Assembly: GCF_929443795.1 (NCBI RefSeq)
Contig: NC_064893.1
Span: 30,599,001 to 30,663,000 of the forward strand
DNA from: Astur gentilis
Lineage: Eukaryota; Chordata; Aves; Accipitriformes; Accipitridae
Length of the DNA: 64,000 bases
Direction of reading: 5' to 3'
Position numbers and translations under genes: made by a program. Position 1 is the first letter of the stretch, and each line of letters starts with the position of its first letter. A model generated the notes under the pieces. That model saw nothing but the letters and a program-made list of their open reading frames with translations. It ran no database searches and was not told the origin of the DNA. Positions 1-12,874 of the stretch are shown one piece after another.

Positions 1-590
1 GAGCTTCCATGCTAGGTTTGCCCTGCCAGATGCAAGCGGCATGAATTGCTTGGGAATATATCTATTTTTAAAGACTTTCACCACATCTTGCACTTAGCAG
101 TGACTGTGGGCGAGGGGGTGGTGTGTTCCTCGCAAGAGAAATATCCTCACTCCTCAGCTCGGATCCCTTCCCTGAAAGCCCGGAGCTGATTTAAGTACCG
201 CGCTTGCAATTGCCTCCCAGAGAAGATGCTAGGTTTAATGTTTGCCGCTTGATGCTGAAGTTGCTCTTGACCTCGGCCAAGCCGGCAGCGATGCTGTGAG
301 ATGCTTTCCCATTGGGACATGGTGGGGGGGTCACGGTGAAAGCAGCCCAGTGCTCTAGGGATGGGAGCTGAGGGCACGGGCTCCACCGTTGGCTCACTGG
401 GCTCGCAGATGAGTCGTGCGGCTCCCCTGCCTCAGTTTCCCCCAGAGACGGAGTAGGTGTTTGCCTTGGAGATGGTGAAGCCGCTGCTTGCGCTGTGAGG
501 CTAAAGCTGGAGGAGGCCAAGGCCGGTTGATGCGACTCCCCAAGGACAAACTTGTTCTGGGTTTTGTAAAGACTTCTCTGCTTTGGTGTT
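1..590. other. Non-coding sequence, nothing recognised
   Basis: No gene, repeat family or RNA is recognisable. A short match to a SINE-like phrase near 428 (CCTCAGTTTCCCC) is too small to call. Open frames on either strand here have no family resemblance and are interrupted at short distances. Confidence 0.5.
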
Positions 591-1140
591 GGCTTGCACA
601 GCGATGCCTGGCGTGTTTTGGGGAGACGGCAGAGCCTGGCTGGACTGTGCCCCCTCTGCCCTCATGCCGAAACGCAAAGACTTGTCCGGACTCCCCAAAA
701 TCTCTGAGCGGGTGCAGGGCGATGAGATGCCGAGGCCGGACCTCAACCGGGACCCCGCGGGGCCGTAGCTGCCTGGGGGATACCCAGGCGGGACCAAGGC
801 GTGCGCTGAGGTCCACGAGATGCTCCAGCACCACGGGGCTGCTCGCTGCCTCACGGATACTGGTTACCAGTCCGGGCGCAATACCGCACGGTGCCGGCGT
901 TGCCGGCTGACTCTACCGGCACCGGGAAGGTTGTGCAAAGTCGGTGTGACCCCCGGGCTTGCCCAGCCGTACCCGAGCAGAGCCGTGAGTACCTCGGTGG
1001 GTACCTGCAAGTGCAGGAGGAGCAGCGTCCCCGTGGGCTGCCTCCTCCTGACCGCCGCTGCGCCCCGTGATGCTCTGAAGGCATTTTTTGCTTGCACCGT
1101 TTAACAAGCACCAGCGTGAATCCCCGGGTTGGTTTGTATT
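591..1140. promoter_or_regulatory. CpG island
   Basis: By eye about 45 CpG dinucleotides lie in roughly 540 bases at about 60% GC. This is close to the number expected without CpG depletion, whereas most neighbouring sequence is clearly CpG-poor. It therefore meets the usual length, GC and observed/expected criteria for a CpG island. A GTGAGT at 985-990, preceded by AGCC, would serve as a 5' splice site on the plus strand. No TATA box or recognisable coding exon is seen. In vertebrates such islands usually mark promoters, so this could be the start of an unannotated transcript or an orphan island. The overlapping open frames on both strands (for example 488-910 plus and 851-1198 minus) are expected in GC-rich DNA and match no known protein. 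Confidence 0.55.
889..924. repeat. GC-rich inverted repeat in CpG island
   Basis: CGGTGCCGG at 889-897 is exactly complementary to CCGGCACCG at 916-924, with an 18-nt spacer. Further GCCGG words lie in the spacer. It may be a simple consequence of the GC-rich composition. Confidence 0.6.
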
Positions 1141-1472
1141 TTTGCAAAGCGGTCTGTAGGGAGGAGCGGAGGCCGACGGTGGATATCCTTGTGCGCAAGG
1201 GGAAGGCTTTCAGGCACAGATATGTCTTGAATAAAGCAGAATTTAATAGTCAAAAGGTTTTAGCAGTTGGAGCAGTTGCTGGTGGTGCTCAGGAGACCAG
1301 CTACACGCTGGGGCTTGGGGGAAGCAGGACGACTGACATCTCCAACAGATGCAGGGTTTTCCTTTTTTTTCCTTTTTATTTTTTTTCTTATGAAGCACGG
1401 GGCCATGCCTCTAAATGCCTCGCCATGCCCAGATATGGCCTGCGCTGGGACCTGTGCCGCTATCTAAAAAAG

Positions 1473-1498
1473 CCCTGGGCAGACTGATGAGCCCAGGG
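1473..1498. repeat. Short perfect hairpin
   Basis: CCCTGGGC (1473-1480) pairs perfectly with GCCCAGGG (1491-1498) across a 10-nt loop. No T-run follows and there is no gene context, so no terminator or RNA function is claimed. Confidence 0.6.
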
Positions 1499-3568
1499 AG
1501 ACCGGGGAACAACTGCTATAAATAGCGTTCATTCTCAGCTGCCCTTCTGGTGGGACCGGATTAGGTGGCATCTGGGCAGCCAAAAGGCGCGGGACTCGTG
1601 ACCACTGACCGCAGAAGTCACCCAGCAGCTGTAAGGATGGGAGCCATCCCTGCAAAGCCCTTACATAGGCAAGTCAACCCTGGTATTTGGGGAGTCGGAT
1701 AAAGCTACGGGAGCAGGAATCCAGTGACCTAAGAGCAATCAAGAATAAAGTTCACCGCGACGGCCGGGCCAGCGCTTCCAATCTGAGAAGTGAGCCGGTG
1801 TCGGAGGCAGGACTTGGCTTTCGGCTGTTGAAAACTGTTCGGTGCAAAGGAAGGAAAGTGTCAGGAGGGAGCTGGCAACGCGGGAAAAAAAGTGTCGCAA
1901 AGAGTGGCTGAGATGAGGAGACTGGTGTCCCTTTCTGGGATGGCGTGGGTTAATTTGCTGGCAGTGAGATTATTGAAAGCTCTGATTTAATATTTGTGTT
2001 TACTTCGGGGAAATGAATTAACAAAAAAAAAACCCCAACCCAAGTCTTAATTATTTAAGGCACCAACTTGATTTGGGCTAGTGGAAAATAATGAATCTTA
2101 TGCAGTGATTTCATTCCTAACCTTGCAGAAGGTGGACAGTGTGTGTAGTTTATGACCGCGTGGGTGCAATATAAGCGGTGCCTATATGTGAGGGGTGCGT
2201 GTAGCTACAGGCTGCAAGGGTGTGATCCAGCTCCTGCAACAGCAGTGGAAAAGGACTGTATTTTGCTTGAATTAAGCTCAGCCTTGAGTATTTGAAGGGA
2301 AAAGATGGAGCCAGGGAGTGGGGATGGTTTGGCCGAGCAGAGGAGATGGCTGTGCAGGTGCTACCTGGAAGGGATGTCCTGAAATATCTGCAATCCTTTT
2401 TATGGGATAAAAAGCAGGGAGTGAGCTGCAGCTTGTCCCTGAGTGGGTCTGCTGTGGGATGGGGACTGGGATGCATGGGCAGGCAGGGCGAGAGGAGTAT
2501 TTATATCCAGGCTTTGTCCCTTCCCTTCCTCACCGGTGTCAGGGCTGCGATGCGCGGGGAGCCGCACCACTTTGCTTTCTTTAAATTAAGCCAGCTTTGT
2601 CCTAAAGCCTCGTCTTTGAGACAATAAGACGCACCCGCACCCACTAAAATCTATTGTGCCATTTTTGCAAAGACCAGCAAAAGTCACCCGTGCGCCATCC
2701 CCTCCCTGTCCTCCACGCTCATTTGGCCTATTTGAAGCTGAATTTATTCCTGGGAAGGTTCCCCATCAATTTGCCTTGCTCTTTTGTTGACAAGTTTATT
2801 AAAAACCTGGGCAACTACATATTAAACTTTTATCAGTGTCGAGGAAGAATACGTCCTTTGAGTGGCCACAAAAGTTATAGATTGGGTCTTAACGTTTCTT
2901 GTTCCACCGTTCGGCTGAGTCAGCGTAACAAATAAAAGCTGCCACCTCTTTTATTTTTCCCCTTTCTTGAGAGACAGTTCCCTTAACAGTGTAAGTAAGA
3001 GTGTCCAGTAATGCAAAAAGGTTTCAGGTCTGGGTAAACAGGAGCTTTTTTTCTTTTTTTTTTTTGTGTGGCCATAAGTCTTTAATAATTTGTATTATTA
3101 ACTTAAAATGGAAATAAAATACGAAGTTATTGCTTCTTAGCTCTGAGCCAATAGTTTTGATAAAATGACTGATACTTTATAGGGTTTATATGAAAAAACA
3201 CTCCCAAATTAATAATGTTTGTTGTGCCACAAGTAATGTGCTTCCATCCACTGCGAGGGCATGAAGGGGTTGGGGCAATGCTTGGCTGGGGATGTACCTT
3301 TTGTGCCGCTGCAATATGGGATCTTTGCTCTTTTTCTTTAGTCATAAGATGAAACAAAGAGGAGGCCAATATGTTGCACCAAAGATGTTAAAAATAAAGC
3401 GTTAGAATTGCATAACCTAGTTCCCGTTTTGCCATGCAGCTGAGTTTTTAGGAGTTAGAAGAAGCCTGAAAAATAATCGGTGAGAAGGAGTTTGAACTGA
3501 TACAACAGACAGGCAGGGAGAAAAGTGAGTGTCTGTGGGACTGAGCCACAATTCTTAAACTCCGCCAG

Positions 3569-3584
3569 ATAAATAAATAAATAA
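3569..3584. repeat. (ATAA)4 microsatellite
   Basis: Four uninterrupted copies of ATAA lie in otherwise unique sequence. Confidence 0.8.
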
Positions 3585-6155
3585 CTATCCCCAAACAGCA
3601 CCTTTCTCTGCCTGTCACTGTGTCCAAGGATTTTTTAGTTCTTACACAGGTTTGCTGGCATAATTTGTCAAGTCCAACAGGGAGGTTTCCGTGTGACAGA
3701 GGATCATTTTTCACCACGCACAGTGGTGCACCAAAGCAGTCCTGCAGGCTCTGAGCAACTCCATAATTAGATAACAGTTAACATACGTGTATTAGATGGA
3801 TCATCATTCATGCTATAGGATACAGCAGAGCCCGCCACCGCCGATACTGTGCCCTGCCGAAAGCAAGCAGGGAGCGTTGTGGACAAATACGTCTTCCTCC
3901 AGGAGTTTATCCGCATCACCATTTGCTCCAATTATAACTAATTGGACACATATTGCATTTTCATAGCATCTAATTTTCTATTGATTTTAACGGGACTGCT
4001 GGTGTTTTGTACTATTAAGTGGTATCTCGTATCAGTTGCTGTTTAAAAATGCTGAGTACACTCCCCTGTATGGAATTATGCAGTCAGCACATGTTTTAAA
4101 ACCTATTTAATTGTTTGGTCCATAAAATGCACAAACTGTATTAGGGAACGGCTTTGTTCTCTTTTGAGTGTGTGAGTTGAAAAAAAAATCCAACCCCACA
4201 ACTATTTCCACCGCCGGTTTCAGGAGATGCAGCTCCCAGAGCCTTGCATTTGAGGCAAACAGATTCGGAGGGTCCGTCTCGGTCCTGCGTGGAGCCGGAG
4301 CATTTGCGGCTCCCTCCAGGTGTCGGTGCTCTGCATTGCCAGAACAGACCTGGTCTGTGCTTGAAATAGGACCTTTCTTTTTACCAGAGGCCTAGGACCA
4401 AAATTTGGATTAAGGCAGAGAGTCTCGTATTGAAAGCCAAGATTTTGATAAGGTCACACTTGACTTTCTGTATAACTGAGGAATAAGGTGATGGTTGTAG
4501 GGTTTAGGGCTTTTTTCTCTGTCATAGGTATTGCCACATACCCTGGCAATACATCCAAATAAAACCGGACTATCGAATTAGCCACTGCATTTCAGCAAAT
4601 ACTCAGTGAAGCAGGATGAAAGCCATCGTCCTCTGTTCAGCATCATTTAAAGAAGAAAAGATTTAAAAGAGAGATTTAGGGGAGGAACGGAGAGGTGGCC
4701 TGACAAAAAGCGTTTCCAGCAGTGCGTGGTGGATCATTGGATCATGGATATTGGATAACGGTATGAATGGCAGAGAAGGCAGATAAAAGGCGATGGAAAT
4801 TATGTTATGGGGCAGCTGAGCTACCCCAGGGTGCTGGTGAGTTTGCTGTCAACTCGCTGCCTTCGCTGGTCGTTAGCAAGGACCACGTTGTGTCTGTGGG
4901 AGACAGGTGAGTTCATTGGGGTGTATGAATTAAAGAGAGACTTTATTAAGTTCAGGTAATAGTTTTGGTTTGAAAGACCGAGTGGCTACTGCAATGTCAG
5001 CAACTTCTTTAGTGCACAAAGGAACTGAGTGCTTTTTAATTAAGTCAAATAAAATCCAAGCGGGAGACTCTCAAGCCTTGTCTGGAGTCTACTTTTTGGG
5101 TTGAATATCTATAATTTTAGAAATGTTAATAAAACACAGTCCACTTTTTCCCTGTAATAATATAAGTTAAATTAATATTTGATGTCTGTAAGGAAAAGGA
5201 TGAAAGCGGCGAGGTTGTATTTTCTGGTTTACAAATGGCACATTGTGCAGAATACAGCGACTGTGGCATTGATTTAAGCATCCTCACAAAGACACCATGC
5301 AATAAAGTTGAATCATCTGCAGTACAAGTATGGCTGTTTGGTGGAAAAAATAGCAAAGGGAGAGAGTAGACATTTTCCTGTATTATCAAAAGCCACTTCA
5401 TTTTGGGGAAATTTCCTCCAATTTAGTAACATTTGGATGGAAATCAAATAACACATTAGCTTGAGGAAAGGGGGAAAAACCTTCCAAAGCTAATTACGAA
5501 GGGAATGTGCACTTCATTAAGATAAAGCTGTAGGAAATCAATGTTCTGTATTGTTGTTTTTTCCTTTTGATTGGATTTTAGAATGATGAATTGTTAATGC
5601 ATTTGATCTAAAAATGATTTGTTTATTCAGATGAAGAGCAACAGTACTTTGTCTCATTTGGCCTTTTAGCTTATAATGATAATGGCTTCGAGGGATGCTC
5701 ATTTCTCAAAAGGGTATTGGACTGGAATAGGCAGGAGATTTCTGGACTCAGAAGGATGGGCCCAATGCAAGGGTTTGTTGTAGGCTAATTCTATTGCATG
5801 TTGAATCTTCTGCTTCATTAGGAATATCGACAAATGCTGATAAATTCTTTGGCTTTTCTGTACTGTCTGTAACGTGTCTTTATTAGAATATTGAGGCTAA
5901 AGTGGAAAGGTCTTCAATAGAGCAGATCCTCTTACATTGCCTACTACTGATCCTACTTGCCACGGCAGTGGTTTGGTAATGTGGGGCTCTTGCCCGTTCT
6001 CACGCCTCTAATCGTGAACAGCGTAGCTGGCACCCGAACCAAAAGCAAACCAGAAGCACTACGCAATGGTCGACAGAGAGGGAAAAACGACGCTCTCTTG
6101 CCAAATCCTGCCTGCTGAACCTGGCAGTGCGGAGCAGGCAGAGGTGAACCCCGTA

Positions 6156-6177
6156 CCCCCCCATTTTGCAGGGGGGG
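6156..6177. repeat. C7 / G7 inverted repeat
   Basis: Seven C (6156-6162) are followed by an 8-nt loop and seven G (6171-6177), a fully GC-paired hairpin. The G-run continues into GCGGCC, resembling a GC box. The structure could stall polymerases, and it could also be a sequencing-sensitive site. Confidence 0.7.
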
Positions 6178-7072
6178 CGGCCCACAGGCGTTCCGGGGAT
6201 GCGCGTTGCCTCGCAGGAGAGATCGGGAGCTTCAGCACAGCTCCAACCTTTGGACGCGTCTGAGCGAAGCCTCGGTAATTCATCTTGCTTGGATGGCTCG
6301 TACAGCCTCGGAGCCCAGGCTGGCGGTACCTGGGCTGGCGGAGAGCTGTGCTCTCCCTGCCGGGAGGCTACAAGCCCCGGTGGGATGCAGCCCTCTCCAG
6401 CCGATAACGTGGGCTGCTTTTTCTTGGCTGCTGGGAAAGCCTCACCGTCAGAGAGACATCATTAGTTTTGATTAATGGCATCCAGAAGAGAAAACCTAAT
6501 TTTCTAAAAAGGAAAACCTCACCCATAACTCACTGCAGAGAATTTAAACAAAATGTTACAGAACATCTATGCCAACTCGCATTGATTTCAAACGTGTTCC
6601 TGGGCACTCCTCGAAGCAAAGCAGGAGGGAGTCGGGACAGCGCTCCTCCCCGGCAAAGGATGCTCGGTGTAACCCCCGTACCACTCTCCCACGGTGGCAC
6701 TTTCAAATGACTCTCCCCAACTCAACGGGACCAGGACAGAGCAAGCATACCTGAGGAACTGAGCGTGCTTTAAGTGTGCAGTGGTGATGCTCAGGCAGCT
6801 TGGTGCACGCTAACCCAAAATCCGCGTGCCCATCAGAGTTTGGCTTGCAGGCTCAGTGCAGCCTCGGTCACTGATGGCACTTCCACCTCCGCTCAATCAC
6901 TGGTAAATAATTACTTTCCTTTGCCTCCTGTAACTCACCAAAGGATGAATTTAATACTTCCAGGTCTTCACTGTCTAAGTTTCCATTTAGTTCCTTGGCT
7001 TGATTGTCTCTTGAAAAGGTACCTAGAGATAACTCGATTAAATTAATTGTGGAGCTCTTTTAAAAAAGCTAT

Positions 7073-7098
7073 TCTCTCTCTCTCCCCGTCTCTCTCTC
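7073..7098. repeat. Interrupted (TC)n microsatellite
   Basis: Two TC dinucleotide blocks are separated by a CCCG interruption. This is a plain simple repeat. Confidence 0.8.
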
Positions 7099-7654
7099 CA
7101 TTTATTTATAGGCAGCTTAGAGTAACGGGTTTGGGCAGTTAAGTGATCTGCAGTACTTACCGTTACAATGCAAAGCCTGTATTTCTTGGGGAGCTATAAT
7201 GCTGGCCCACTTGCAATATTTCTGTGTGCAGTGGTTATAAGCGCATGTGCTTTTTCCTAGTATCATCTTGCAGGGTGGTGGGCTGCAAGGAAGAAGGGGG
7301 AAAGTCACCTTTGCCTTATGACGCATATAAATTCTTTAAATAGGTTATGCACATGGCAATGTGCAATATCTGCATGTGGCTCTAGGTTAAGAAGGAAAGG
7401 CCTGACTTTATTGGCTCCCGCTGCAGAAATGATCGGAGCTGCTGTGATTTTTAAATTTGATTTACTGAGTTATTTTTAGCAGTGGGGTGTTCATGCTGCA
7501 GGGCTCTCCAGGAGAAATCAACTCCCCAGCGCTGCAACATGAACCATCGCGCGAGTGACTTGGGCAGCGGCGGTGTGGCAGGGCTGCCTGGCAGGGGCTC
7601 GCTTTCGCCGTTTGGGGCAAATTGCCTGATTACGAAATTGCAGGGAAAAAAAGC

Positions 7655-7705
7655 CTTTTTTTTCCATTTCCCCCCCCCTCTTTCTTTTCCTTTCCACCCC
7701 TTTCC
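7655..7705. repeat. Polypyrimidine tract
   Basis: About 50 bases are almost wholly C and T, including T8 and C10 runs. The other strand is purine-only and could in principle adopt triplex structure. No gene is attached. Confidence 0.6.
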
Positions 7706-10700
7706 TGTTGGTTTCTGGCGACGTCAAATACAACCATTGCTTGTCTCAAGCAGATCTTAAAACCGCTGAAACCACTGATTTTAATGCCAGATGAGAAAAG
7801 ACGGGAGGCGGCGGGGTAGGGAGGCAGAGTTTGCTAACCTCTACAAAAGATTTCAGGTATTTCAGCCTTTTCCCTCCCATTTGCCAAGGAGAGCCCCAAG
7901 GGGAGAAGAGCTCTGCAGCCTTGAGTTGCTGGTCGGAGCAAAGGACATCTCTGCTTTACCTGCTGCTGCGCACTAGCTGGCACTTCAGATACCAAAACAC
8001 GGGGCATGGAGGAGGACAGCAGACCGTAAAACACTGAAAGGAAGAAGGCAGGAGGTGACAATTAAAGTATCTGGATTAAAACAATAGCCTTTACTTATGT
8101 CACACTGTAATAGCAAACATGGCTCTCGAAACAGACGGAGCCGAGTATCAGGTTTAAAAATGCTCCAGGCTGGTGGTTACCGCTGCAGACTATTCCACTG
8201 CTATTAAACCTGCCTCTTTAATTCAGACCCACTCTTCAGCCGTAGCCTCTAAGAAGCTTAAATAAATCCCGACTGCCTGAAAGTGAAGCCATTTGAACTG
8301 GTGCAACATCAGGCAGCGAGTTCAGAAGAGGTCCAGGCAACTGGGAAAGAAAAGACCCTGAGGAATTCCCCTCCTTGCTGGCCACAGCCCATGAGGCCAA
8401 ATGCTTTGCTAAAGCTGGTAAAATGGAACCAAATCAACTGTTCAATGGATTTGGTCCCCTTCAACCAGCTGTAGCTGTGCATTGATCTCTCAGACGCACC
8501 GTGGAGGATAAAACACTTGAACCGGACCAAGGCAACTCAGGTAGCAGAAGACAAATGGCCACATGAACAGCGCCGATAAGGAAATTATGATGACTGGCAT
8601 CTGCAGATCTATCACTCGGGCTCTAAACTGGTGGGCTGAGCCTGAGTCATTATGTGGTTGCCAGTCAATTCTGCCTAACGGAGACCACTCAAGATTGATA
8701 ATCTCTATCGTCCTCCTCTATTGATCTCAGCTGTAATTCAGGACTCTGTATTTCAACTGCAAATGCTGTGCATTTTCATACGTATTCGCTCATGCCCACC
8801 CGGGAGCCCCGTGCCTCAGTGTTTCATCTGCTGCAACAAAGAATAAACGTTTTGATCTGAAGTTCCCTCCTTGTGTTTTGTACTACGCGCCGAGCTGCTC
8901 ATTCGATAGGCTCTAGTGAAGAAATGGGTTGTTACAGGGCTACCGGAGCAGGGAATGAGGTGGGAATGCCAGCTGCTTCCTAATTGCCCCAAACTGCAAA
9001 TATCGGCAGCTTGTACTAGCTAACAACATTTTTTTGTTTTTGTTTTTTTTTGTTTGGGAGATAAAAGCTATGCTCCTAAAAAAAGGGTCCCCTGTTTGAC
9101 TTCCTTGACCTAAAAGACTTGTAAAGTGTCTACCCCAGTCTGGTCCTTATACGCACTCATGTTACGCTAATGGACTTAAAGAAAATCACTCACTTTCCCA
9201 TGTAATAATGATTGGTGGGAAAGTAAGCTGGGCGTCATCTTTTCCTAACCATTGTAAATCTATAGGACTATCACAAGCTATGAATATTGCTGGTATAATG
9301 AGCCGTTTGGATGCAAAAGTCTGATGTGAGATTATTCATGTCCTTACTTCTTAACAACACCTGGCCCAAGTTAACCCCTGGCATGAGAGAGTGCAGAGAT
9401 TTGTCTCTCTTCACACACCAGAAATTTGGTTCACTTGATTCCACGTCTCTAGTCCTTTAGCTACCATTTAAATGTTCTTACTAGGGCCAAGAGTATTCGT
9501 GTGCTTTAAGATAAGGAGCTGTTTGCTGGATCTGAGGCTTAACATGCATCTAATATTTATGTCACTGGGTATTTAAAGGGCAAAGACATCAGGAGCAATG
9601 TTACTGCAGGAGCACCTTTCCTCAGCTAAAAGGAAAACAGTGCTTACCCAATTCTTCTAGCTCATTTTTCTGCACTTTAACAGTGCCTAAACATCCATGC
9701 CAAAATCCTACTGAAGTCTACATGTTTTTTTTTCCCCCCACACACTTCAATTAGATCAGGCACGTACCCAGTACTTCTGCCCGAGAACAAGTTCAGATTG
9801 AAAAGCACACACGCAGCTGAGAGCTCAGGTCTCCAGCTCTCTTTTTTGGGATGCAGTGATCGGTTCCCATACTGAAAAGACTGCTAAGATGTCAAAACTT
9901 CACTAAATGTGACTAGTGCCTCTATAGCTGCCATGCAGTGAGACCATCCTCCATGGTGAAACCCTCTTTTGCAAGAGACTGGATCTGTGCAACAGTGATG
10001 ACAGATACATTTCCAGGTTGCTGCTGGGAAGATGTAGGTACTAAGCTGTTCTGTTACTTTCTTCCCTTTCTGTGGTTCATCGGTATTGAAGTATAAGTAC
10101 GCCAGCAAGGAGAAGCGGTTGTATCAGAACTGCTGAGAAGCATTTCCTCCTTTGTTTTTTTTTGAAAAATGCAAAATGTGGGAAGCAACGGATAAACCCT
10201 TGGAGAAGGATGTTATTCCTTCATGCCACCAGCGGATTTCCTGGAAACATGCAAAAGAATTTACTGTTTTTCTTATTTTTTAATTTTTCACAAATGCAAC
10301 ATCTTTCCAAACATCCAACAATGCATCCAACAGGACTTTGACCTGGCCTAACAGAAGAGACCTAAGCCTTTGCAATATCCATTTGCCGACATTTGTGCCT
10401 GCAGAGGAAAACAAGCAGCTCCAACAAATCCCTGCATTAGCATGGAGCCGGTTTGCAGCCATGGGTAGTAAGGATGCTCGTGGCTTTCCAGCTGCAGCCA
10501 CACAGCCCTTGGCAAAACAGCCAAGCGGCCACCACCTCTGCAGCTCCACGTCATATCTTGACGCATTCTTTCCCAGCCAATTATTTGCGTTGCAATTCGC
10601 AGTGCTGGTTTCCGAGCGCTACCCAATCCCACCTCCTAATTTCCATCTCAGAAGCATCAAGCGAAGGCATCCGCTGAGACAGGGATGACTGCGTGAGTAG

Positions 10701-12039
10701 CAGTCGCTGAACAAACATCACCTTAACGCTGTTGCTGTCAGTCCCGAGATTCATAAACAAGGAAGGATGAGGTCGAAAGCACAAGGGAAGGGGAATCCTC
10801 AGCTCAAGTCCCTAATTGCTGGCAGTCTGGGCTGTGAATGATATTGGGACTCTAGAGGAAAAGGTTGAGTAGAAACAGATGCTTCCAGCAGGCTGTGGCC
10901 TGGGTTTCCAAAATACCACGCTCTTCCCTCCTGCTCCCGCAATCTGGGTTATTCTCTCTCACTCCCCAGGGCTGCATCCAAGGTAAACAACGCCATTATT
11001 AAAATTCTTCCTTGGTAGTGATAACTAAGTTACTAAAAAATGTCAAATGGGGAAGCTGGAGGCATTACGATTTGAACAAAGCCGTGGAATGTAAATGAAA
11101 ATGTTTTCTCCTTAAAGATGTGTGGTCCATATTTAGGTACCACCAAAGTCACCTGAGCCTTGAATAGCAGGAAAGCGCCCAGTTCCCTTGAAGCTAGAGT
11201 AGATATGAGTACACGGGGATCCCAAAAGTTGGGCCAGGTATTTAGATGCCTAAATGTGGACCCTACCTTCAGGCACCCATCCTTGAAGATTTCTGGCAGT
11301 ATTTTTATTGCCTAATTATACCTTTATGGAATGAGAAATTCAATTCGCTTAGCAGGGAATTTCTATAACAATAGAGCCTATTATGGTCTGGTCGAGGAAA
11401 TACAAGGCCCAAGCAGAAGGCAGCAGGTAGACGTCAGGGGAACTCTCCAGGGACAAACCTAAGGCATGGGCCAAAAAATTACAAATATCCCTCCCAGAAG
11501 TTTGTGTTTCAGCCCTGCTCATTCCCAAATCCCTCCTGATGCAACAGCAGGATTCTGGAGGAAACGGAGCTCGCTTACGGCTGCCCACTGCAGCCAGGAG
11601 CTCCCCAGGTCATGGATCCGCTTCTCTCAGTTCCCCACAAAGCACAGGTCAGAGTGGAAGTTTTGTCACTGCCTTTAAAAACCCCAGGATCAGGTCCTGG
11701 CGAAGTCATTATCGGCCTTTAGCCAACCACCATTAACTACATCAAATCTAATTGTCCTCCATGTGCACTAAGAGGCTGCTCTGATGGCCCACCAGCCGCT
11801 GCTGGTTTCCTGGAAACACTATTAGCTTCTCAAACAAGACAATCCTGAGGACTCAGTCCTGCAAACCTTCTGTGCAAATATTAAATAACAGTGAATAATT
11901 AGCAGGAATAATCCTTTTTTGCTTGACCCTCTTCTGTAATAAAGACCTTTGTCGGCAAATGCAAACGTTATTTTGAGGAGCAATTCATAATCTAGAGCTG
12001 CTAAACACATCAGCCTAAATACACTAATACTCTAATATC

Positions 12040-12150
12040 CATATTTATACAGGACTTAAGACAGATAAAAACAGACATATTCTCTGTCCCAAAGACCTGA
12101 AGGCATTCATCACTCAAGTGTAGGAAGAGAAGGTGGCAAAAGAGGTGGTA
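12040..12150 (+). mobile_element. Possible relic of an ancient amniote SINE
   Basis: The phrase around 12,080-12,105 (TCTCTGTCCCAAAGACCTGAAGG, given in part) resembles a phrase common in old amniote interspersed repeats, a tract ending in 'CCCAAAGAGCTTACA'. It is preceded by a similar lead-in about a tail of paid-out ATATTTATACAGGAC. The resemblance is from memory, short and diverged, so family and limits are uncertain. Confidence 0.15.
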
Positions 12151-12857
12151 AAGAAAGGACCCACTTCTACCTTTGATACATCTGCAAGCACATCTCTGGG
12201 CAGTGCAGTCAGATCAGCTGGATTCTGTCCACGGAGTTTTATTATGTGCATCCTTTTCCTTCATCTGGTTTTTTTTTTTCTGAGAGGAGAGAAAGAAAGG
12301 ACAAGCAAACCAACAGGCAGATAATTGTTCTGTGCTGACAGTTTGTCAAGTGAAGGAAGCACAATTTTAGTCAAGAGATCTGCATTACCGCAGCGCTTGA
12401 GCAGAAGTCTCTTCTTTTCCTCCCAGATGGCATTGACATATAGCCTGAAGGGGCTATCAGGATACAAAGCTAAAGATGGTTAAAGACATTAAAAACTGTA
12501 CAATGTGAGCACCATCTACACCAGGACCGTCATCTAAGAGGAAGATTCATCTTGACATATTGGGCAGAAGACAGAGCTTCTACTGGTGTTATGTATAGCT
12601 GGTGAGCCAAAGGTATTTTTGAGATAGATGAAAAATATATATATTCCTGCTACTAACCATGCCTTTTCTAGTGGGTCTTTATTGACTCTTGAAAAACTAT
12701 GACCAATGAATGTAATGATCTGCCTTCCCCTTTCTTTCCGGGTGAATGATAGCTCCTGCAGGGTATTTATCACTGAGTGCAATGACTGGCTTGAGCCGTT
12801 CATGTCTAATTCTGCTTCCCAGCAAGCTATTGAATGCATCCTCTTCATCACAGGGCC

Positions 12858-12874
12858 ACCAGGGTTTCCCTGGT
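12858..12874. repeat. Small perfect palindrome
   Basis: ACCAGGG and CCCTGGT pair across a TTT loop. No function is assigned. Confidence 0.6.

Larger units (their letters stand above)
1141..5550. other. Non-coding, mostly unique sequence
   Basis: No gene recognised. It holds a T-rich tract (about 1,360-1,390), a short hairpin (1,473-1,498), a T-run near 3,050, a four-copy ATAA repeat (3,569-3,584) and long AT-rich unique stretches (about 2,700-2,940 and 3,880-4,150). The open frame at 2,654-2,935 (93 codons) has no recognised domain. From about 2,760 the base sequence looks like slowly evolving non-coding DNA, but this cannot be verified from one genome. Confidence 0.45.
5551..8270. other. 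Non-coding sequence with short simple repeats
   Basis: No gene recognised. The part at about 5,560-5,700 is AT-rich unique DNA with several ATTA/TAAT words. The part at about 6,100-6,480 is GC-richer and contains the C7/G7 hairpin. A pyrimidine-rich tract lies at about 7,655-7,705. The remaining sequence shows no family resemblance. Confidence 0.4.

Noticed and set aside
428..442. MIR-like phrase CCTCAGTTTCCCC
   Set aside because: The match is about 13 bases and the expected continuation is missing.
1516..1525. MEF2/TATA consensus CTATAAATAG, with similar sites at 33,378 and 63,472
   Set aside because: About four such degenerate 10-mers are expected by chance in 64 kb, so their presence alone means nothing.
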